A DNA stretch of 64,000 nt, taken from the NCBI GenBank assembly GCA_029785825.1, contig JAFLYY010000001.1, positions 1,023,374 to 1,087,373 of the forward strand, in the 5' to 3' direction. A program made the position numbers and the translations under genes. Each line of letters opens with the position of its first letter. Position 1 is the first letter of the stretch. Below the pieces are notes generated by a model. It made no database searches. It was given only the letters and a program-made list of their open reading frames with translations, and was not told where the DNA came from. The stretch comes from Nitrososphaerota archaeon (GTDB lineage Archaea > Thermoproteota > Nitrososphaeria > Nitrososphaerales > Gagatemarchaeaceae). This document shows positions 48,440 through 57,235 of this stretch, piece by piece.

Positions 48440-49612
48440 TTGCTCAGCTCATTCAGGAACCCGCGGGCCGCGGGCTCCCTGATAGTCTCCAGGGTCGTGT
48501 ACGCCGTGAACTGGGTGAACTTCGGGGCCATATTCTACCTGATGGAGCCGGAGCTCCATGCGGGAGTATCTGACCTCGGCGTCCTCACTTCGACGTTCTA
48601 TCTGGGGCTCGGCCTCATGCAGATCCCCGGAGGCATCCTGGCCGCCAGGTGGGGGACCAAGAAGGTGGTGGTCACGGGGATCTTCCTCTACTCCCTCTCC
48701 GCCCTCGGGACTTCGGTCGCCACGAGCACGGCCGAGGTCGCGGCCCTCCGGTTCCTCGTCGGATGGGGGATGGCCTTCGTCTTCGCGCCTGCCGTGATAA
48801 TCATCGCGGGCCTGATCCGGGGGGAGAAGTCAGGGCTCGGCGTCGGACTGCTGAACTCTGCCTTCGACGTCGGCGGGATACTCGGCCTGACCGGATGGGT
48901 GGCAATCGCGACCGTCGCCGGGTGGAGGCAGAGCCTCGCCCTTTCAGGCGGACTTGGCGTCCTGACCGCTGTCCTCGTCGCCGCCCTGGTCCCGGGGGAC
49001 GCAGCCAGGAGCGCTCCCCCCGTGCTGAAGGAGCCGCTCCTCAAGGTCTTGCTCGACAGGCAGCTCGTCTACCTCGGTCTCGGGACCGTCGGCTTGGGGA
49101 TCGCGAACATAGACATCACTGGGTTCATGACCCTGTACGGGGTGAAGTCGCTGGGGCTGTCAGGGGTCCTGGCAGCCCTCCTGACGTCCCTCGTCACGAT
49201 AGTCCCGATATTCGCCGCCCTCCTGAGCGGCAGGGCCTTCGACCTGATTTCGAGGCACAAGTGGATAATGCTGGCTTCGCTTCTGGGGAGCGCCGCCGCC
49301 CTGGCGTTGGGGTCATATCCTTCGGTGTATGCGGCCGCAGCCTGCTCCGCGCTGGGCGGGGTGGTGGCGGGGGTCGGCTACACCTTCGCCTTCGCCGGGG
49401 CCAGGGAGATGAACCGGGCGGGGAAGGAGTACGAGAGCCTCGCAGTGGCCTGGGTCAACAGCATATCGCTGACAGGCTCTTTCGCCCCTCCGCTGCTGTT
49501 CTCCTTTCTGGCCGGGACTTACGGATACCAGTCCGCCTGGCTCTGGAGCGGGGTCATCACCCTCGCCTTCGCCGCCCCGGTGCTGCTCACCGTGGAGAGC
49601 TGGAGGCGCTAG
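48440..49612 (+). CDS. MFS transporter
   Basis: 390 residues with about 12 transmembrane helices. The MFS loop 2-3 motif is visible: GILAARWGTKKVVVTGIFLY (G-x3-R-x-G-x-K/R-x3). Further helices include MAFVFAPAVIIIAGLIRGEK and VGLLNSAFDVGGILGLTGWV, and the second half loop AGAREMNRAGKEYESLAVAW. It likely exchanges a small solute; substrate not predictable. TTG start 29 nt after a GATTATAG box (48408-48415). The stop codon is interlocked with that of the convergent diiron gene (CTAG, 49609-49612). Confidence 0.9.
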   Translation: MLSSFRNPRAAGSLIVSRVVYAVNWVNFGAIFYLMEPELHAGVSDLGVLTSTFYLGLGLMQIPGGILAARWGTKKVVVTGIFLYSLSALGTSVATSTAEVAALRFLVGWGMAFVFAPAVIIIAGLIRGEKSGLGVGLLNSAFDVGGILGLTGWVAIATVAGWRQSLALSGGLGVLTAVLVAALVPGDAARSAPPVLKEPLLKVLLDRQLVYLGLGTVGLGIANIDITGFMTLYGVKSLGLSGVLAALLTSLVTIVPIFAALLSGRAFDLISRHKWIMLASLLGSAAALALGSYPSVYAAAACSALGGVVAGVGYTFAFAGAREMNRAGKEYESLAVAWVNSISLTGSFAPPLLFSFLAGTYGYQSAWLWSGVITLAFAAPVLLTVESWRR

Positions 49613-50616
49613 AGCGGGGTGGCGATGATCTCGTCGCCTTTCTTCACGTCGACCTCGAGCCCCGCCAAGCCTATCTCCCTGATCTCCGGGACCGGTATGC
49701 CGAGCTCCTCGATCTTGGACCTGTGCCTGCTGATCGCCTTCAGCCATGCGTCCGACCTGTCCTCGACCTTCGGGACCCCGAGCCCGGACTTCGCCGCGAG
49801 CTCCTCGAGCTTCTGGTCGTACTCGAAGAAGTCGTCGGGGAGCTTCCAGAAGTCCCTCATCGGCTTGAAGAGCAGCGGGGAGAGGTAGATGAAGCCGTGC
49901 TTGAGCTGCCGGGAGATCTTGGACTTGTCCTCCTTCGACATCCTCTCGGCCAGGCGCTCGAGCATGGCCAGGGTCCCGGTCAGGTGCCTGGACTCGTCCC
50001 TGGTGATGTTGCGGAAGGCCCCGGCGTAGACTTTGTTGGTGGAGCGCTCCCCCACCTCCTTGAAGATGAGCTGGGCGCCTATCTCGGCGAAGAAGAAGCT
50101 CGAGAATATGAGCTCAAGGGGGTACTTTCCCCAGGCCTGGTTGAACGCGCTCCAGTAGCGGGCCCCGTTGTCGTATAGGGCCATTATGTTCCTGTGGGCC
50201 TTCTCCTCGAGCTCCGACTTCGGCTTGAACCTGTAGGGGAAGTTGGGGCAGACCCGGGCGCACGCCCTCCTGCAGACCTCGTCGTGCCTGCACTCGTCGA
50301 AGGCCACCGCGGTGAGGAACTTCTTGGTCGGGTCCTCGAACTGGTGGGTGGCCGCCTGGACCGCGGCCGCGCCGAACGCGCCTATCCCAGACTTCTCGAA
50401 GAGCGCGAGCTTCGACAGCCAGTAAGCCTGGGCGACCGCCTCTTCTGACGAGAAGTTCTTCGCGTCGCACTCCTCCCAGGGGAGGTCCACGGGGCTCCAG
50501 TTCTGCGGGAACCAGAGCTCGTAGGTCCTGATCAGGGCGTCTGAGACAACGTCCCAGTTCCCCGGGAAGACGTTCCCTTCGTCTTTCTCAGACAATCGGC
50601 GCGCCTTCGGGTTCAT
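49609..50616 (-). CDS. R2-like ferritin-fold diiron protein
   Basis: 335 residues. A ferritin-like four-helix bundle with Glu in SEEAVAQAYWLSKLALFEKS, the E-x-x-H pair FDECRHDEVC (about residue 105), a second carboxylate helix LIFSSFFFAEIGAQLIF, and E-x-x-H in ITRDESRHLTGTLAML. This spacing matches ribonucleotide reductase R2/R2lox-type and AurF-like oxygenases. The usual R2 Tyr cannot be assigned with certainty. No R1 gene is adjacent, so an oxidase role is more likely than ribonucleotide reduction. ATG start. Confidence 0.75.
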   Translation of the reverse strand: MNPKARRLSEKDEGNVFPGNWDVVSDALIRTYELWFPQNWSPVDLPWEECDAKNFSSEEAVAQAYWLSKLALFEKSGIGAFGAAAVQAATHQFEDPTKKFLTAVAFDECRHDEVCRRACARVCPNFPYRFKPKSELEEKAHRNIMALYDNGARYWSAFNQAWGKYPLELIFSSFFFAEIGAQLIFKEVGERSTNKVYAGAFRNITRDESRHLTGTLAMLERLAERMSKEDKSKISRQLKHGFIYLSPLLFKPMRDFWKLPDDFFEYDQKLEELAAKSGLGVPKVEDRSDAWLKAISRHRSKIEELGIPVPEIREIGLAGLEVDVKKGDEIIATPL

Positions 50617-50662
50617 GGTGCTCCGCCGCTAATAAAGCGCTCGCAGGGCCCGGACGCCACAT

Positions 50663-51172
50663 CTAGGCACCTGAGCCGGGGGCGGCCTTGACCACCACCA
50701 CCCCTTCCATCCAGAGGTGGTAGGAGCAGTGGTAGACGTAGACCCCGGGGGTCGTGAACGTGTACTGGTAGGTGGTCGCGGACGCGGGGGAGCACTTTAC
50801 GGTGGTGCTGCTGATGCACCCGCTGTCGAAAGCCAGCGTGTTCGAAGTCACCGTGTGGAAGGTGACGTCGCCGTTCGACCAGACCACCGTGTTGTTCGTC
50901 CCTATGACGACCGTGATGTTCCCTGGCGAGTAACCGTAGAGCTGGGTGGGGGCCCCGGAGTACCCCGTGTACGGAGTGGAGGCCCCGTCGACTATCGTGA
51001 CGCACGCGTCCCCTGCCGGACAGACGAAAGTCCCCGGCGGATGGTACGTCGGCTGGAGCTTGAAGGCGAAGACCCCGGCCAGGGTCCCTGCCACGATGAT
51101 CATCAGAAGGCCCAGCCCGATGAGCACCCCCCGGGGGACACGCTGCGAATGTTCTGTCTCCAACCTTGTCAC
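50663..51172 (-). CDS. Blue-copper (plastocyanin/auracyanin-like) protein
   Basis: 169 residues: a membrane anchor (GVLIGLGLLMIIVAGTLAGV) and a cupredoxin domain with copper ligands His in DVTFHTVTSN and Cys/His/Met in VYVYHCSYHLWMEGVVVV (C-x2-H-x3-M region). Extra cysteines (FVCPAGDACV; SGCISSTTVKC) may make disulfides. It overlaps the coxIV stop by four bases (GTGA, 51169-51172) at the end of the oxidase operon, so it is most likely the electron donor to CuA or the link from a quinol-oxidising complex. GTG start. Confidence 0.9.
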   Translation of the reverse strand: MTRLETEHSQRVPRGVLIGLGLLMIIVAGTLAGVFAFKLQPTYHPPGTFVCPAGDACVTIVDGASTPYTGYSGAPTQLYGYSPGNITVVIGTNNTVVWSNGDVTFHTVTSNTLAFDSGCISSTTVKCSPASATTYQYTFTTPGVYVYHCSYHLWMEGVVVVKAAPGSGA

Positions 51173-51426
51173 CCTAGCGAGGCGAGCTCCGCTACCAGCA
51201 GCGCCGACAGGAACATGATGGGTATGATGGCGAAGAGCTTCACCGAGGCGGGCTCGTCCTTCATCTGCATGTAGAACAGGACTATGGCCACCCCCTGGCT
51301 GGTGGCGAGGATGGAGACCGCCGAGACCAGGACCGGGTAGACCAGGTGCTGGTAGTAGATGATGACCTCGGTGAGCACGGCCAGGACCATGTAGACCCAG
51401 ACCCCCGCCCCGACTACTGTTCTCAT
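51169..51426 (-). CDS. Cytochrome c oxidase subunit IV-like membrane protein
   Basis: 85 residues, three transmembrane helices: VVGAGVWVYMVLAVLTEVII, YPVLVSAVSILATSQGVAIV, KLFAIIPIMFLSALLVAELA. The VYMVLAVLTEVxxxY and VAIVLFYMQMKDE pieces match prokaryotic subunit IV/CyoD-like small subunits. It lies between coxI-III and the cupredoxin gene, ATG at 51426, 11 nt after coxI-III. Confidence 0.85.
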   Translation of the reverse strand: MRTVVGAGVWVYMVLAVLTEVIIYYQHLVYPVLVSAVSILATSQGVAIVLFYMQMKDEPASVKLFAIIPIMFLSALLVAELASLG

Positions 51427-51437
51427 CGCTATGTCAC

Positions 51438-53828
51438 CTAGAGAAGGTAGAAGAGCGGGAAGACGAAGCACCACACGATGTCCACGAACGCCCAGTAGAG
51501 CCCGAAGTTCTCTATGGCCTCGTGGTTCTCCTTCGTGTAGAACCCGCTCGATGTTTTCTTCATCAGATAGATCATGAAAATCAGCCCCGCGGTCACGTGG
51601 GCCCCGTGCAGGCCGACTATGATGTAGTAGGCGCTTGCTGCGAGGGAGTAGGTGGGGTTGGTGAGGACGAAGTGGTTCGTCCCCAGGGTGATCCACTCGG
51701 ACACCTTGATCCCCATGAAGACCGCTCCGAGGGCGAACGTGGTGCCCAGCCACCCGAGCAGCCTCCTCTGGTCCCCTTGCCGTATCGCCTGTATGGCCAG
51801 GAACATGGTGAACCCGCTCGTCACCAGGACCAGGGTGTTGACCGTCCCCAGGGGTATGTCGTGTATGCTCCCCGCAGGGGGCCAGTTGGGGGAGGCGGCG
51901 CGGATGAATATCAGCGCGCCCAGGAAGCTCCCGAACAGGACCACTTCGGACGAGAGGAACACCCACATCCCCAGCTTGAGCTTGGGGACCCCCGCGAAGG
52001 GCCACCTGTCCCCGTCCACCTCGGCCGGGATGGTGAACCTGCCGTGCAGGTCGTCCTTGGCCCACTCCCAGAAGGCGTAGATCACGACGAGCCCTCCCAC
52101 GACCAGGAGCCCCAGGGCCGTAACCCCCGGCCAGGTCGCCGCGCCCGCGAGGAATAACATGATCCCGACGCTGAGCTGCAGGGGCCTGGAGCTCAGGTGT
52201 GCGTGCTCTCCGGCGTCATGGGGTGCCGCCCCAGTGGACGCGGCGGCGACGGCAGGGCCGCTGGAAAGCTGGCCGATCCATCCTCCGGCGGGGGCCGGTG
52301 GCGGCGTGTGGGCCGCCGGCGACATCCCTTCGGCCTGCGAAGCCCACTCGAGGTCGGGGGACCCCCACGGGTTGGCTGGAGCCTGCGGGCCCCTGAACCA
52401 CGTGTGGAGGACGTTCCAGGCCAGGAGTATCTGGGCGCCTGCGAAGATGAACGCGCCTATCGAGGCCACCCCGTTGAGCATGGCCCAGTTCCCCACGTTC
52501 TGGTAGGTGAATATCCTCCTGGGCATGTCGTACAGGAGGTTCATGGGGAAGTAGAGTATGTTGAACCCGATGAACGAGATGACGAAGTGCAGCTGGCCGA
52601 GCTTCTCGTTGTACATGTGCCCCGTCATCCTCGGCAGCCAGTAGTAGACGCCGGCGATGATCCCGAAGATGGCGGCCCCGACCATCACGTAGTGGAAGTG
52701 GGAGACAACGAAGTACGAGCCCCGGAAGACCCTGTCGAGGACCGGAGACGAGAGGAACACCCCGGTGATCCCTCCGATTATGAAGAGGATGACACCCCCG
52801 AGGGAGAAGAGCATCGGGGTGGCGAACTTCACCCTCCCGCGTATGAGCGACTCCACGAAGGAGAGGGTGATGACGTCGAACGGGATGGAGATCGCTATCG
52901 TGGCTATGCTGAAGGCCCCCTGCAGGGCGACCGGTATGCCGGTGAGGAACATGTGGTGCATCCAGACCCCGAAGCTGAGCGGGATGACGACGAGGGCCGT
53001 GGCCACGAGTATCGCGTTCCTGGCGGCCAGCGGGCGGCCGGTGAACTGCGGGATGACGTTGGCTATGATGCCGAAGGCGGGGAGGAGGACGATGTAGACC
53101 TCAGGGTGCCCGAAGAACCAGAAGAGGTTGTCCCAGAGGATGGACGGCTGGATCGCCTGAGTGGTGAAGAAGACGGTGCCGAGGATCCTGTCCGTCGAAG
53201 CGAGGACGAAGGCGGCGATGATGGTGGGGAAGGCATAGAGCATGGCTATGATGGTGAACAGGAAGAACCAGGTGAACATCGGTATCTTGGACATGGTGAC
53301 CCCCGGGCCGCGCAGCCAGATGATGGTGGTCAGGAAGTTGACGCTGCCGAGGGTGACGGAGACGGCCAGGAGGACGAGCCCCAGGTAGGTGAGGGTCGGG
53401 CCCGACCCCGCCGTCAGGACCGCCAGCGGCTGATATGTGGTCCACCCGGCGCTGGCCGAGCCGCCGGGGACGAAGAAGCTCGCCACCGCCAGCACCCCTC
53501 CTGCGAGGTACAGCCAGTAGCTGAGCGCGTTGAGGCGGGGGAAGGCCAGGTCCTCGGCCCCTATCTGCAGGGGGACGAAATAGTTGGCCAGGCCGATGGC
53601 TATGGGAGAGAGGAACCAGAATATCATTATGAGGCCGTGCATGGTGACCGCCTGGTCGTAGTAGAAGGCGTTGAGGAAGTTGTTGTTGGGGACGGACAGC
53701 TGGACCCTCATCAGCAGGGCGAGGACGGCCCCGACGATCCCGAAGTAGCACGAAGTGAAGAAGTAGAGGAGCCCGACGTCCTTGTGGTTGGTGGTGTACA
53801 GCCATCGGGTCAGCCACGCTGGCGCCAT
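51438..53828 (-). CDS. coxAC: Cytochrome c oxidase subunits I and III fused
   Basis: 796 residues. Subunit I (about 1-500): haem ligand His in TMHGLIMIFWFL, CuB/Tyr-Glu helix FFGHPEVYIVLLPAFG, the paired His FGVWMHHMFLTG, and haem a3/a ligands in FVVSHFHYVMVGAAIFG. GHPEVY carries the helix-VI Glu of A-type (A1) oxidases. A linker rich in Ala/Pro/His (about 500-570) leads into subunit III helices: QLSVGIMLFLAGAATWPGV, KLKLGMWVFLSSEVVLFGSF, YYIIVGLHGAHVTAGLIFMI and FGLYWAFVDIVWCFVFPLFY. Such I-III fusions occur in several archaea and bacteria. The ATG overlaps the coxII stop by one base (53828). Confidence 0.96.
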   Translation of the reverse strand: MAPAWLTRWLYTTNHKDVGLLYFFTSCYFGIVGAVLALLMRVQLSVPNNNFLNAFYYDQAVTMHGLIMIFWFLSPIAIGLANYFVPLQIGAEDLAFPRLNALSYWLYLAGGVLAVASFFVPGGSASAGWTTYQPLAVLTAGSGPTLTYLGLVLLAVSVTLGSVNFLTTIIWLRGPGVTMSKIPMFTWFFLFTIIAMLYAFPTIIAAFVLASTDRILGTVFFTTQAIQPSILWDNLFWFFGHPEVYIVLLPAFGIIANVIPQFTGRPLAARNAILVATALVVIPLSFGVWMHHMFLTGIPVALQGAFSIATIAISIPFDVITLSFVESLIRGRVKFATPMLFSLGGVILFIIGGITGVFLSSPVLDRVFRGSYFVVSHFHYVMVGAAIFGIIAGVYYWLPRMTGHMYNEKLGQLHFVISFIGFNILYFPMNLLYDMPRRIFTYQNVGNWAMLNGVASIGAFIFAGAQILLAWNVLHTWFRGPQAPANPWGSPDLEWASQAEGMSPAAHTPPPAPAGGWIGQLSSGPAVAAASTGAAPHDAGEHAHLSSRPLQLSVGIMLFLAGAATWPGVTALGLLVVGGLVVIYAFWEWAKDDLHGRFTIPAEVDGDRWPFAGVPKLKLGMWVFLSSEVVLFGSFLGALIFIRAASPNWPPAGSIHDIPLGTVNTLVLVTSGFTMFLAIQAIRQGDQRRLLGWLGTTFALGAVFMGIKVSEWITLGTNHFVLTNPTYSLAASAYYIIVGLHGAHVTAGLIFMIYLMKKTSSGFYTKENHEAIENFGLYWAFVDIVWCFVFPLFYLL

Positions 53829-54583
53829 CAGGCGGACTGGCCTCCCGTCCAGGCGTTCCAGGACGACTGCGTGACGACGGTCAGGTTGGCGAACATGGTC
53901 GCATGGCCGACCCCGCAGAGCTCAAAGCACCTGATGGCGTCGACGTATGTGCAGGCAGTCAGCCCTGGGTTGCACGTCACCTTCAGGACGTCGGGGGACG
54001 CGGCGACCTGCACCGACGGGACCTCGAACCACATCTGGTTCACCCTGCCTGGGATGGCGTCCTCCTTCTCGTCGAGCATCGTGATCCCCATCGAGTGGAA
54101 GACGTCGGTGGAAGTCAGGTTCAGCACGACGTCCCTACCGGCCGGGATGGTGAGGTTCCCGGGGGCCCCGGAGTAGAGCCCGTGGCTGTAAGACTCGGCG
54201 CAAGTCATCCCGTTGACAGGATAGGTGTAGTTCCACCCCCACTGGAAGGCCTGGACGCAGACCTGGACGCAAGGGGACCCAGTCTGCTGCACGCAGAGCG
54301 CGTTGTTGGGGATCTCGATGTTCCCGAAGGCCGCGAACGTCTGGTACTCTGCGGCGGAGAGTATGGTCACGCTGATCAGGACGGTGACGAGGACGATCTT
54401 CCACCCCTCTGTCTTGTGCTTTGGCATCGGTGTCTTCTCCCCCCTGTCCCTGTACCTGATCATGAAGACCGCGAGCATGCTGATCACGACTACCGCGGCC
54501 CCGACGCCGAAGAACAGATACCAGTCGAGCAGGTAAGAGTAAGTGGCAACCGTCGGCGGCGCGGCGAGCAGTCCCGAATACAT
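53828..54583 (-). CDS. coxB: Cytochrome c oxidase subunit II with CuA
   Basis: 251 residues. Two N-terminal helices (YLLDWYLFFGVGAAVVVISM, IVLVTVLISVTILSAAEY) and an exposed cupredoxin domain with the CuA motif RCFELCGVGHATMFANL (C-x3-C-x3-H-x2-M), the His of DVFHSMGITM, and the aromatic QWGWNYTYP patch. It accepts electrons from the cupredoxin and passes them to haem a. ATG at 54583; the GGTTATAAGG box (54617-54626) is about 38 nt upstream, leaving a short leader. First gene of the operon coxB-coxAC-coxIV-cupredoxin. Confidence 0.95.
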   Translation of the reverse strand: MYSGLLAAPPTVATYSYLLDWYLFFGVGAAVVVISMLAVFMIRYRDRGEKTPMPKHKTEGWKIVLVTVLISVTILSAAEYQTFAAFGNIEIPNNALCVQQTGSPCVQVCVQAFQWGWNYTYPVNGMTCAESYSHGLYSGAPGNLTIPAGRDVVLNLTSTDVFHSMGITMLDEKEDAIPGRVNQMWFEVPSVQVAASPDVLKVTCNPGLTACTYVDAIRCFELCGVGHATMFANLTVVTQSSWNAWTGGQSA

Positions 54584-54721
54584 TAGGTCGTGCGCTGTGT
54601 TGCTGCCCTAACATCGGTTATAAGGTTGACTCGCCGCGCGGGCGTTTTGGGGAACCTCGGGTCGGGTTCCTCCGCCGCTCCGTATAACGCATAATTATCG
54701 TCATGAACGAGCCCGTTTCGC

Positions 54722-54830
54722 GGTGGGGTGGCGGAGCGGTTACGCGTGCGCCTGCAGTGGCCAGCCGTCAGTGAGCGCATTCACATGGGTCCGAACGTGG
54801 CAGCCGCCACCGGACGTCCCATCCCCACCT
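54722..54830 (+). tRNA. tRNA-Cys (anticodon GCA) with two putative introns
   Basis: Acceptor GGTGGGG (54722-54728) pairs perfectly with CCCCACC (54823-54829), followed by U73, the tRNA-Cys discriminator. D-stem GCG/CGC. Anticodon stem TGCGC (54747-54751) pairs with GCGCA (54775-54779); the loop CTGCAG gives anticodon GCA (54754-54756) and is interrupted after position 37 by 16 nt (54758-54773), the canonical intron site. T-stem ATGGG (54785-54789) pairs with CCCAT (54818-54822), but the T-loop TCCGAAC is followed by 21 extra nt (about 54797-54817) holding a GTGGC/GCCAC hairpin: a second intron in the T-loop. Position 55 is C. No CCA is encoded; a T-run follows. Confidence 0.85.
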
Positions 54831-54838
54831 CTTTTTCC
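54831..54838 (+). terminator. T-run after tRNA-Cys
   Basis: TCTTTTTCC immediately follows the discriminator base; runs of U after a structured RNA are the usual archaeal terminator. Confidence 0.4.
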
Positions 54839-54843
54839 GGGTT

Positions 54844-57036
54844 CTAGATGAAGAGGGCGTAGAGGACGATGGCCGAGATGAACACTATGGATATCGTGTT
54901 GACGACCTTGATCAGAGAGTTGATCGCTGGCCCCGCCGTGTCCTTGAACGGGTCTCCCACCGTGTCGCCCATCACGGCGGCCTTGTGGGCGTCGGACCCT
55001 TTCCCGCCCAGCTGACCGGTCTCGATGTACTTCTTCGCGTTGTCCCAGGCGGCGCCTCCGTTGGTCATGGTGAACGCGAGGAAGACGCCCGACACCACCG
55101 TCCCTATCAAGAGCCCTCCCAGCGCCAGGGGGCCAAGGACGAACCCCACAACGAGCGGGGTGACGATGGCCAGGGCTCCCGGCATCACGAGCTCCCGGAT
55201 GGCGGCGTTTGTGCTGATCCCGACCGCCTTGGCGTAGTCCGGCTTCGCGGTCCCTTCCATGATCCCCGGGATCTCCTTGAACTGCCGCCTGACCTCGTTG
55301 ACTATGGTGTAGGCAGCCCGCCCGACCGCCTTGATCAGGAAGCTCGAGAAGTAGAACGGCATGAGGCCGCCTATCAGAAGACCAATGACCACGTATGGGT
55401 TGGAGAGGCTGAACTCCAGCTGGCCGTTGACCATCGAAGACGCGTACCTGCTGGCGACCGACCCCCCGGCGTTGAGGATTATCCTGGAAGCCTCGTGCTG
55501 GAAGGCCTCGAATATCGCGACCGCCGCGAGGGCGGCCGAGGTGACGGCGAACGCCTTCGTGGTGGCCTTCGTCGTGTTCCCCAGGGCGTCGAGCTCGTCG
55601 GTGACGTCCCTGACCCCCTTCTCGAGCCCGGCCATCTCGACGATCCCGTTGGCGTTGTCTGTGATCGGGCCGAAGGAGTCTATCGACATTATGATACCTG
55701 TGAGCGACAGCATTGACATCGTCGCCACGGCGGTGCTGTAGATCCCCGTGAGGACGTCCCCTCCAGACCCGTAATACCCGAGCGAGTAGGACGCGATTAT
55801 CGCCACCACGAGCACCACGGCCGAAGGGGCCGCGCTCTCGAGGCCGGTGGAGAACCCTGAAAGGAAGTTCGTGGCCGCTCCCGTCAGACTGGAGCGGGCG
55901 ATCTCTCTGACCGGCCCGTAGGAGTAGGAGGTGAAGTAGTTGGCGACGTTCTCGATCACTATAACGACGACCACTCCGACTATGGCGCTCGCGAAGAGGT
56001 AGTACCCGAGCGTGGACCCGCCGAAGAGGAACTGGCCGAAGACGAAGTCGAGGACCACGGCCACCACGGCGGCGATGACCAGCGTGATGTTCAGCGCACG
56101 GAGCGGGTTGGACTTTATCGACTTCCTGATGTAGAGGCTCCCCACCATGGCGCCGACGATCCCAGAGGCACCGAGCAGGAGCGGATAGACCAGGAGCCCC
56201 TCCCCCACGCCTGCGGGGATCAGAGCCCCCAGTATCATCACGGCTATCGTCGTCACGACGTAGGACTCGTAGACGTCGGCCCCCATCCCGGCGCAGTCGC
56301 CGACGTTGTCGCCGACGTTGTCCGCTATCACCGCAGGGTTCCTCGGGTCGTCCTCGGGGATGCCGGCCTCCACTTTCCCGACAAGGTCGGCCCCGACGTC
56401 CGCCGCCTTGGTGTAGATCCCCCCGGAGACCCTCATGAACATGGCGATGAGCGAAGCGCCGAACCCGAGCCCCGCAAGAGTCGCAGGGGAGGAGGCTATG
56501 GTGTTCGAGTAGAACAGGTAGAAGGCGGACAGCCCGAGAAGGTCGAGCCCGACCACGGTCATCCCCATCACGCCCCCGCCCCGGAAGGCCATGGTGAGGG
56601 CGCTCCCCAGCCCCGACTTCGCCGCCTCGGCGGTCCGGGAGCTTGTCCTGACGGTGACAGCCATCCCCACGTACCCCGCGAGGGCTGAGAGGAAGGCCCC
56701 CACCCCGAACCCGACCGCGGTCGCCCCGCCGGTCGCGTTAGGGTAGTCGATCAGGCCAAAGATCAGCAGTATGATCACGACAGCCACGGGGGCGATGATG
56801 CGGTACTCCCTCGCGAGGAAGGCACCGGCCCCCTGTTTGACGGCGTCTGAGATCTCGACCATCTTCGGGTTCCCGCGGCTCTGGCGCCTCAGGTACCCCC
56901 ACAGGGCGGCCCCATAGAGGAGGGCCAGGATAGCGAGCCCCAGGGCGAGATACGCGCTCGTCCCGTTGGGCACGAGACCGGATGAAACAGATAAGGTCGG
57001 AAGGGGGGTCTGCAGGGTCCCGAGGCCCGGTAGCAA
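54844..57036 (-). CDS. hppA: Proton-pumping membrane pyrophosphatase, K+-independent type
   Basis: 730 residues, about 16 transmembrane helices. Hallmarks are GADLVGKVEAGIPEDDPRNP and VIADNVGDNVGDCAGMGAD (PPi and Mg sites), ITDNANGIVEMAG, and the C-terminal GDTVGDPFKDTAGPAIN. In the segment GNTTKATTKAFAVTSAAL the Lys after GNTT (where K+-dependent enzymes have Ala) marks the potassium-independent proton pump class. It couples hydrolysis of pyrophosphate to proton export. TTG start 30 nt from a GTTTAAAA box (57062-57069). Confidence 0.95.
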   Translation of the reverse strand: MLPGLGTLQTPLPTLSVSSGLVPNGTSAYLALGLAILALLYGAALWGYLRRQSRGNPKMVEISDAVKQGAGAFLAREYRIIAPVAVVIILLIFGLIDYPNATGGATAVGFGVGAFLSALAGYVGMAVTVRTSSRTAEAAKSGLGSALTMAFRGGGVMGMTVVGLDLLGLSAFYLFYSNTIASSPATLAGLGFGASLIAMFMRVSGGIYTKAADVGADLVGKVEAGIPEDDPRNPAVIADNVGDNVGDCAGMGADVYESYVVTTIAVMILGALIPAGVGEGLLVYPLLLGASGIVGAMVGSLYIRKSIKSNPLRALNITLVIAAVVAVVLDFVFGQFLFGGSTLGYYLFASAIVGVVVVIVIENVANYFTSYSYGPVREIARSSLTGAATNFLSGFSTGLESAAPSAVVLVVAIIASYSLGYYGSGGDVLTGIYSTAVATMSMLSLTGIIMSIDSFGPITDNANGIVEMAGLEKGVRDVTDELDALGNTTKATTKAFAVTSAALAAVAIFEAFQHEASRIILNAGGSVASRYASSMVNGQLEFSLSNPYVVIGLLIGGLMPFYFSSFLIKAVGRAAYTIVNEVRRQFKEIPGIMEGTAKPDYAKAVGISTNAAIRELVMPGALAIVTPLVVGFVLGPLALGGLLIGTVVSGVFLAFTMTNGGAAWDNAKKYIETGQLGGKGSDAHKAAVMGDTVGDPFKDTAGPAINSLIKVVNTISIVFISAIVLYALFI

Positions 57037-57235
57037 GCGACGCCTGACGCCCTCAGCTTCAGTTTAAAAGAATTGGGGAGGGACCGCGTCAGGTTCGTTT
57101 CGAGGGCGCGAGAGGCGGGGGGAAGGGAGCAGGGGACTCCCTGCCGGGCGCGTATCGGAGCCGAAGGGGATCAGCTGCCAAATGGAGCGAGGCACAGCGT
57201 CACGTGATTCGGCGTCCGGCATGCGCCCCGCGAGG

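Noticed and set aside
52197-54176. 659-codon open frame antisense to the oxidase genes
   Set aside because: Composition is Gly/Glu/Arg/Asp-rich shadow coding opposite highly conserved coxAC and coxB; no start signal or motif.
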